From an uncultured Roseburia sp. (GTDB lineage Bacteria; Bacillota; Clostridia; Lachnospirales; Lachnospiraceae), in assembly GCA_934358955.1 (NCBI GenBank), contig CAKRLC010000052.1:1-19126 (forward strand): a DNA stretch of 19,126 nucleotides. Direction: 5' to 3'. The number at the start of each line of letters is the position of its first letter. Positions within the stretch are counted from its first letter, which is position 1. The position numbers were made by a program, and so were the translations under genes. Of this stretch, positions 15,184 to 19,126 are shown in pieces. The notes below the pieces were generated by a model that saw only the letters and a program-made list of their open reading frames with translations, had not been told where the DNA came from and ran no database searches.

Positions 15184-16986
15184 CTAATCAATGGAAATAT
15201 GCAGTTTCTCGAGCTCCTCCAGACTGCGTTTTTCATTTACGAGTCTCATCAGTCCCTCCATGTCGGTCGGTGCTAAATGCTCTGACTGATATTTCATACT
15301 GTTCTGTTTTATGCGAATGACCGTTTCCTTCAACGCTTTTTCCATGTCCTCCTTCGTCTCTACTTCATGGATCCTTGCATTAAATAAGGCTGCGATCTCT
15401 TTTTGCTCTTCCTCCTGCGGAAACATGCTGATGATCTGCGCAGGACTTGCAGCTCCTGTCTCTTCAAATTGTGCAAACAGGATCTGCGCTACTTTATAAT
15501 AAATTTCTTCGGTAAAATCTTCCGGTCGAATGTATTTTTTTATTTTATGGTATAACCCGGTATTTTCGATCAGCCAGGTCAAAAGAAGCTTCTGTGACTG
15601 CTTCATTCCGTCTTCCTTCTTCAAACCTCTGTTTTCTGCCCGGTTTTCATTCTTACCACTCTTCAATGGCTGTGTTTCCCTGACGGTTCCGGACAGCTGC
15701 ATGCCATATTTGCTGACTAACCTCTGCAGGTCTGCCACCGGAAGCATATACTGTGCTGCCACTGCTTCAACATAAATGTCTCTCTCTATCTTTTCCGTAA
15801 AAGAACACAGTTTTTTTGCCACCTCATGATAAAAAGATGATTTACTCTCCGGATCTGACATATCATATTGCTGCTCCATGATACGGATCTCAAATAAAAA
15901 GCTGTTTTCAGCCTGATCGATGCGTTTCTGGTAAGCCTCTGCTCCGAGCGCTTTGATAAATTCATCCGGATCCTTATACGGACGCATGCTAATAACTTTA
16001 GTCGTAATGCCAACTTCTTTTAAAATCGGAATCGCACGAAGCGCCGCCTTTACGCCAGCCCCGTCACTGTCATAAGTCAGGTAAACCTCTTTTGTATAAC
16101 GCTTCAGCAAATTGGCATGCCCTGCCGTAAGTGCAGTACCAAGCGATGCCACCGCATTGTCAAAGCCTGCCTGATGCAGTGCGATCACATCCATATATCC
16201 CTCACAAAGCAAGAGCTGTGGTTTTTTGGTCGCTCTTGCAAAATTCAGTCCATACAAATTCCTGCTCTTATCAAAAATTGGCGTCTCCGGCGAATTCAGG
16301 TACTTCGGTTCCCCGTCTCCCATGACACGGCCGCCAAAACCGATCACTTTATTATGGACATCCATAATCGGAAACATGGCTCTGTTCCAGAACTTGTCAT
16401 AACCTCCGCGCTGCTCACTGATCGACACAAGTCCGGATTCTTTTAAAATCTCATCTTCGTATCCCTTTGCACGCAGATAACGGTAAAGATCATCACTGTA
16501 CTGATCAGAATAGCCCAATCCGAACTTCTTCATCGTCTCTTCGGACAGTCCTCTCTTCTGAAAATAAGTAAGTGCATGCTTTCCCCTGTCGTTACGCAAA
16601 AGCATATAAAAATATCTGGCTGCTTCTTTATTGATCTCAAGCAGACGCTGTTTCTTATCCGCTTCCCGCTTCTGCGCCTGCGTATATTCCTGTTTTGGCA
16701 ATGCGACGCCTGCACGGTCCGCTAACGCTTCCATTGCCTCTTTGAACGTAAAGTTCTCATATTGCATCATAAAAGTAAAAACATTGCCGCCTGCCCCACA
16801 GCCAAAGCAGTAATACATCTGCTTATTCGGAGAGACAGAAAACGATCCTGTTTTTTCATTATGAAAAGGACACAATCCAAAATAGGTGCTGCCTTTCTTG
16901 GTCAGATGCACATACTGACCGATCACATCTACAATATCATTTCTTGACCGGACTTCTTCGATCAGATCATCTGAATAATATGGCAT
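15184..16986 (-). CDS. dnaG: DNA primase
   Basis: Synthesises RNA primers for replication. The 600 residues follow the family order. The CHC2 zinc-binding domain has ligands Cys39, His42, Cys60 and Cys63. The catalytic core holds the TOPRIM fold at about 257-345 (CEGYMDVIALHQAG with Glu262; LTYDSDGAG with Asp306 and Asp308). The C-terminal DnaB-helicase-binding domain starts after a variable linker at about 435-460. The ATG at 16986 follows AAAGGAGGG. It lies 27 bp after dgt and precedes rpoD, the classic macromolecular-synthesis gene pair. Confidence 0.96.
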   Translation of the reverse strand: MPYYSDDLIEEVRSRNDIVDVIGQYVHLTKKGSTYFGLCPFHNEKTGSFSVSPNKQMYYCFGCGAGGNVFTFMMQYENFTFKEAMEALADRAGVALPKQEYTQAQKREADKKQRLLEINKEAARYFYMLLRNDRGKHALTYFQKRGLSEETMKKFGLGYSDQYSDDLYRYLRAKGYEDEILKESGLVSISEQRGGYDKFWNRAMFPIMDVHNKVIGFGGRVMGDGEPKYLNSPETPIFDKSRNLYGLNFARATKKPQLLLCEGYMDVIALHQAGFDNAVASLGTALTAGHANLLKRYTKEVYLTYDSDGAGVKAALRAIPILKEVGITTKVISMRPYKDPDEFIKALGAEAYQKRIDQAENSFLFEIRIMEQQYDMSDPESKSSFYHEVAKKLCSFTEKIERDIYVEAVAAQYMLPVADLQRLVSKYGMQLSGTVRETQPLKSGKNENRAENRGLKKEDGMKQSQKLLLTWLIENTGLYHKIKKYIRPEDFTEEIYYKVAQILFAQFEETGAASPAQIISMFPQEEEQKEIAALFNARIHEVETKEDMEKALKETVIRIKQNSMKYQSEHLAPTDMEGLMRLVNEKRSLEELEKLHISID

Positions 16987-17013
16987 TTTGTGTGCCCTCC
17001 TTTCTGCTGTCTC

Positions 17014-18027
17014 TTAATCTCCGTCTACCTGCCAGGCTTTCGGCACAAAATATTCACAAAACTTTGTGATTGCATACTGATCTGTCATGCCTGCAATGTA
17101 ATCACAGATCACACGCTGCTTTTTCTCGCCGTTTCCGATCTTCTTCTGATACTTCTCCGGCAATATCTCCGGGTGCTCATTATAAAGCTCATAAAGCTGG
17201 CGGATCATTGCTTTTGCCTTTACCTCTTCGCCTTTGGCAACCGGATTCGTGTATACATGATCAAACATGAATTTTCTCAGGTCATACATCGCGCCTTCCA
17301 CTTCCTGTGACATGTGGATGTCGTCCTGACCCATACTGTTTTTGATCACATTATGGATCAGCGTGTTAAGCCGCTGTTTTGTAGTATACCCCAATGTCTT
17401 GCGGATTTCCAGTGGAATATCTTCTTCCTGTAAAATTTCCGCACGCACCGCATCGTCTACATCATGATAAACATATGCGATCTTATCGGAAAGACGTACA
17501 ATCTTTCCTTCTAATGTATGTGGCATGGATCTGGACTGATGATTTAAAATTCCATCCCGGACCTCCCAGGTCAAATTCAGTCCCGCCCCGTTTTTCTCAA
17601 GCTTCTCTACGATCCGTACACTCTGTTCATTGTGCCGGAATCCTTCTTCGCAGATCTCATTTAAGACCTGTTCACCTGCATGACCAAAAGGCGTATGTCC
17701 AAGGTCATGACCAAGTGCGATCGCCTCCACGAGATCTTCATTTAAACGCAATGCCTTTGCGATCGTTCTGGCATTCTGTGATACCTCTAATGTATGTGAC
17801 AGTCTTGTCCGATAGTGATCTCCCTTTGGTGTCAGAAAAACCTGTGTCTTATTCTTCAGTCTCCGGAATGCCTTACAATGTAAAATCCGGTCCCGGTCTC
17901 TCTGAAAAACCGGTCTGACATCACACTGTTCCTCTTCACGCTCTCTGCCTTTCGTATGAATGCTTAAGGTCGCATACGGACTCAATGTTTCCAGTTCCAT
18001 TTTTTCAAGTTCTTCTCTTATTGTCAT
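17014..18027 (-). CDS. dgt: dGTP triphosphohydrolase-like protein
   Basis: A 337-residue HD-domain nucleotidohydrolase of the Dgt family, which hydrolyses dNTPs (classically dGTP to deoxyguanosine and triphosphate) and so trims the dNTP pool. Metal-binding residues are visible: His78 (TRLSHTLEVSQNART), His107-Asp108 (IALGHDLGHTPFGHAGE) and the later aspartate in VRLSDKIAYVYHD. The substrate segment FRRLKNKTQVF is conserved. The shorter length and single-domain form match the Gram-positive type of the family. The ATG at 18027 is chosen because AGAGG lies eight bases upstream; a longer reading to 18096 lacks a signal. First gene of the dgt-dnaG-rpoD-trmK operon. Substrate specificity beyond dNTPs cannot be read. 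Confidence 0.92.
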   Translation of the reverse strand: MTIREELEKMELETLSPYATLSIHTKGREREEEQCDVRPVFQRDRDRILHCKAFRRLKNKTQVFLTPKGDHYRTRLSHTLEVSQNARTIAKALRLNEDLVEAIALGHDLGHTPFGHAGEQVLNEICEEGFRHNEQSVRIVEKLEKNGAGLNLTWEVRDGILNHQSRSMPHTLEGKIVRLSDKIAYVYHDVDDAVRAEILQEEDIPLEIRKTLGYTTKQRLNTLIHNVIKNSMGQDDIHMSQEVEGAMYDLRKFMFDHVYTNPVAKGEEVKAKAMIRQLYELYNEHPEILPEKYQKKIGNGEKKQRVICDYIAGMTDQYAITKFCEYFVPKAWQVDGD

Positions 18028-18197
18028 ATGTATCACCTCTTTCATTTGACAGCTTCCATGCTTTTTCCACAAAAAATCTGCGGCTTTTTTGCACAAAAGT
18101 CTGTAATCCAGACAGCCTACATATTTATAATTCTGTGAAAGTTGTCGATTTCCTTTTTTTATTTTATTTTTTCTTGAAATATTTTTTTGTTTATCCA
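18028..18197. other. AT-rich upstream region of dgt
   Basis: No gene. On the minus strand a possible -10 (TATAAA, 18124-18129) lies about 100 bp before the dgt ATG, but I find no good -35 at the right distance. A small hairpin, GTCTG-TAATC-CAGAC (18100-18114), follows. Runs of A/T at 18155-18190 lead into the fold-back element. Whichever promoter drives the macromolecular-synthesis operon probably lies here. Confidence 0.4.
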
Positions 18198-18432
18198 GAT
18201 TCGGGTGTCAAAAGGTCTGTATTTAAGTTTATGCTAGCAGATTGCACAAAAGAAATATTACAAGTTTCATTGTGCAAACATTCCGATAAGCCTCTGAAAG
18301 CGTGAATCGTGTTCAGCAAAGGCTTCCACGATTCATGAGTCTTATCTCCATTGCACAAGGAGAAACTTTCCATATTTCTTTTGTGCAATTTGCCAATAAA
18401 GGTTATGGAGCAGACCTTTTGACACCCGAATC
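18198..18432. mobile_element. Fold-back MITE-like element, copy 2, with target duplication
   Basis: A 235-bp palindromic element with perfect 22-bp terminal inverted repeats (18198-18219 and 18411-18432; core TTCGGGTGTCAAAAG). A second perfect 18-bp arm pair lies inside (18241-18258 and 18372-18389; core GCACAAAAGAAATAT), with GATAAG/CTTATC near the centre (18285-18290 and 18341-18346). The direct repeat TTATCCAG flanks it (18191-18198 and 18433-18440), sharing one base with the left end, so the duplication is 7 or 8 bp. It is homologous, in opposite orientation, to the element at 11638-11849. No transposase or believable ORF; a non-autonomous element is the best reading. Confidence 0.85.
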
Positions 18433-18482
18433 TTATCCAGTAATAAAATGTCCGTCGTTTTTTAATCACTTTTCCTGAAAAC

Positions 18483-18522
18483 GAAAAAATAGAGCATACA
18501 AGGTCTTTTCCCAATATGCTCT
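18483..18522 (-). terminator. Intrinsic terminator of the GNAT gene
   Basis: On the minus strand AGAGCATA (18515-18522) pairs perfectly with TATGCTCT (18491-18498) across a 16-base loop and is followed by ATTTTTTCG. It lies 42 bp past the stop codon of the broken acetyltransferase gene. Confidence 0.72.
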
Positions 18523-18564
18523 GCTCTCATATTAAATTTTTTACTGTACAAACTTGGATTTGTA

Positions 18565-18818
18565 TTACAGTTCCTTCTTGAGGACTATTTTTTCTCCTGT
18601 TCGATATTCTTCCACAAATCCGTGTTTTAGAAAAAGTGTAATAGCTGAGTTGTCAATTGCAATATCATCATATAGAACTGAAATCCCATTGTTTTTCGCC
18701 ATGGAACACAGCAGATTCAATGCCTCGCTCCCATAGCCTTTTTTTCTGTATTTTGAATAGATAATAACATTGGCCGAAACCACAAGTCCTCATATTTTGG
18801 TTCATATAAAGCAAGCAT
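18565..18818 (-). pseudogene. GNAT-family acetyltransferase, internally deleted and frameshifted
   Basis: The original start is visible at 18818: ATG five bases after GGAGG, reading MLALYEPKYEDLWFR, which is how a familiar group of GNAT proteins (about 170 residues) begins. After about 15 codons the frame changes, and what follows in the other frame (from about 18777 down) is the C-terminal half of the same kind of protein: ANVIIYSKYRKKGYGSEAL, the acetyl-CoA-binding motif A (RKKGYG), then YDDIAIDNSAI and LFLKHGFVEEYR. Roughly 80-90 central codons are missing and the two halves are out of frame. A GTG at 18783 could start the 72-residue remnant, but that lacks the acceptor-binding half. The gene is therefore almost certainly non-functional. 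Its terminator is intact. Confidence 0.8.
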
Positions 18819-19126
18819 CCTTACCTCCACCTATAAAGGAATTCATTTTCCGATGTCAGTGCTGGCATCGATATTTAAAATATCTTTCCCATTCGATGCT
18901 TCTTGCCTCAAAATGAAGTCCCCTTACCCAATATTCCTGGCTGTTTTCTCATATTACAGCCGCTTTCGTGAGTGAAAAGCATCGATTTTCCACTTTGTTG
19001 ATGAATTCGATGTCTTTTTCTCTTAAATCTACTCTTTTTTCTCTTCCACAGGCATCGGAATTGATCATTTTTCGTCAAATCTTTTCATTCTGCATCGAAT
19101 CAGACTTGTTTCACTCTGGAATTATC
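18819..19126. other. Intergenic stretch with seven CATCG motifs
   Basis: No intact gene. The 5-base core CATCG or its complement occurs seven times in 250 bp: 18851-18855, 18866-18870, 18894-18898, 18980-18984, 19008-19012, 19053-19057 and 19093-19097, in both orientations, usually as RRCATCGRA. About one occurrence would be expected by chance on both strands together. Some form inverted pairs (GCATCGA/TCGATGC around 18866-18898). A broken reading frame overlaps the region. Confidence 0.55.
18856..19068 (-). pseudogene. Possible decayed short ORF with an in-frame TGA
   Basis: From an ATG at 19068 the minus strand reads 39 codons (starting MINSDACGREKRVDLREKD) to a TGA at 18949-18951. It then continues in the same frame for 31 more codons (ENSQEYWVRGLHFEAR...) to a TGA at 18856. 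The composition looks protein-like on both sides of the internal stop. There is no ribosome binding site. I do not recognise a family; it may be a fragment of a dispersed repeat or chance. Confidence 0.3.

Noticed and set aside
18191..18514. A 107-codon minus-strand ORF
   Set aside because: It lies almost wholly inside the palindromic element, has no ribosome binding site, and its frame is explained by the repeat.
1..19126. CRISPR array, prophage or transposase genes
   Set aside because: No regularly spaced direct repeats, phage structural genes or transposase motifs were seen on either strand.

Overview
The window is chromosomal DNA of a low-to-moderate GC member of the Clostridia, most likely Lachnospiraceae (Roseburia/Blautia-like). 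The evidence is the protein sequences, the dgt-dnaG-rpoD-trmK order, strong AGGAGG-type ribosome binding sites, several TTG starts, and sigma-A promoters close to TTGACA/TATAAT. The genus cannot be fixed from sequence alone. Nearly all genes are on the minus strand.

Layout. 1-71: the 5' part of a tRNA-Val(TAC) gene (minus), with its promoter at 107-136. 353-2803: cobalamin-dependent methionine synthase without its reactivation domain (minus). It diverges from a small HD-domain protein (3041-3559, plus). 3579-4748: a 79-residue single-pass membrane protein and a Cof-type HAD phosphatase, both minus. 4835-8669: nudix hydrolase - gatC - gatA - gatB, the tRNA-dependent amidotransferase operon (minus). 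8743-11067: a minus-strand flavinylation-type locus with two short overlapping ORFs, an ApbE FMN transferase (TTG start), a NusG-domain-II membrane protein (TTG start) and a Gx-transporter-family membrane protein. 11140-11568: a four-helix membrane protein of unknown function. 12030-13040: asparagine synthetase AsnA (plus), ending at a terminator shared with the opposing operon. 13137-18027: dgt - dnaG - rpoD - trmK (minus), the macromolecular-synthesis operon. 18565-19126: a GNAT acetyltransferase gene broken by an internal deletion, behind a decayed stretch with repeated CATCG motifs.

How the genes work together. GatCAB makes Gln-tRNA and/or Asn-tRNA by transamidation, and AsnA makes free asparagine from aspartate and ammonia. 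Dgt, DnaG and RpoD link dNTP balance, replication priming and housekeeping transcription. ApbE attaches FMN to extracytoplasmic proteins, and its two membrane neighbours are of the kind found in flavin-based redox loci.

The least ordinary content is non-coding. Two intergenic elements of about 212 and 235 bp (11638-11849 and 18198-18432) are related to each other, fold back on themselves over almost their whole length, and share terminal inverted repeats. The second is flanked by an 8-bp direct repeat (TTATCCAG), as expected for a transposed MITE. Each end carries an outward-facing TTGACA. A solitary 15-bp copy of that end at 4811-4825 supplies the -35 box of the HAD phosphatase promoter. The short ORFs and the inverted repeat ahead of apbE, and the CATCG-motif region at the right edge, also deserve a second look. 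I saw no CRISPR array, prophage or transposase.
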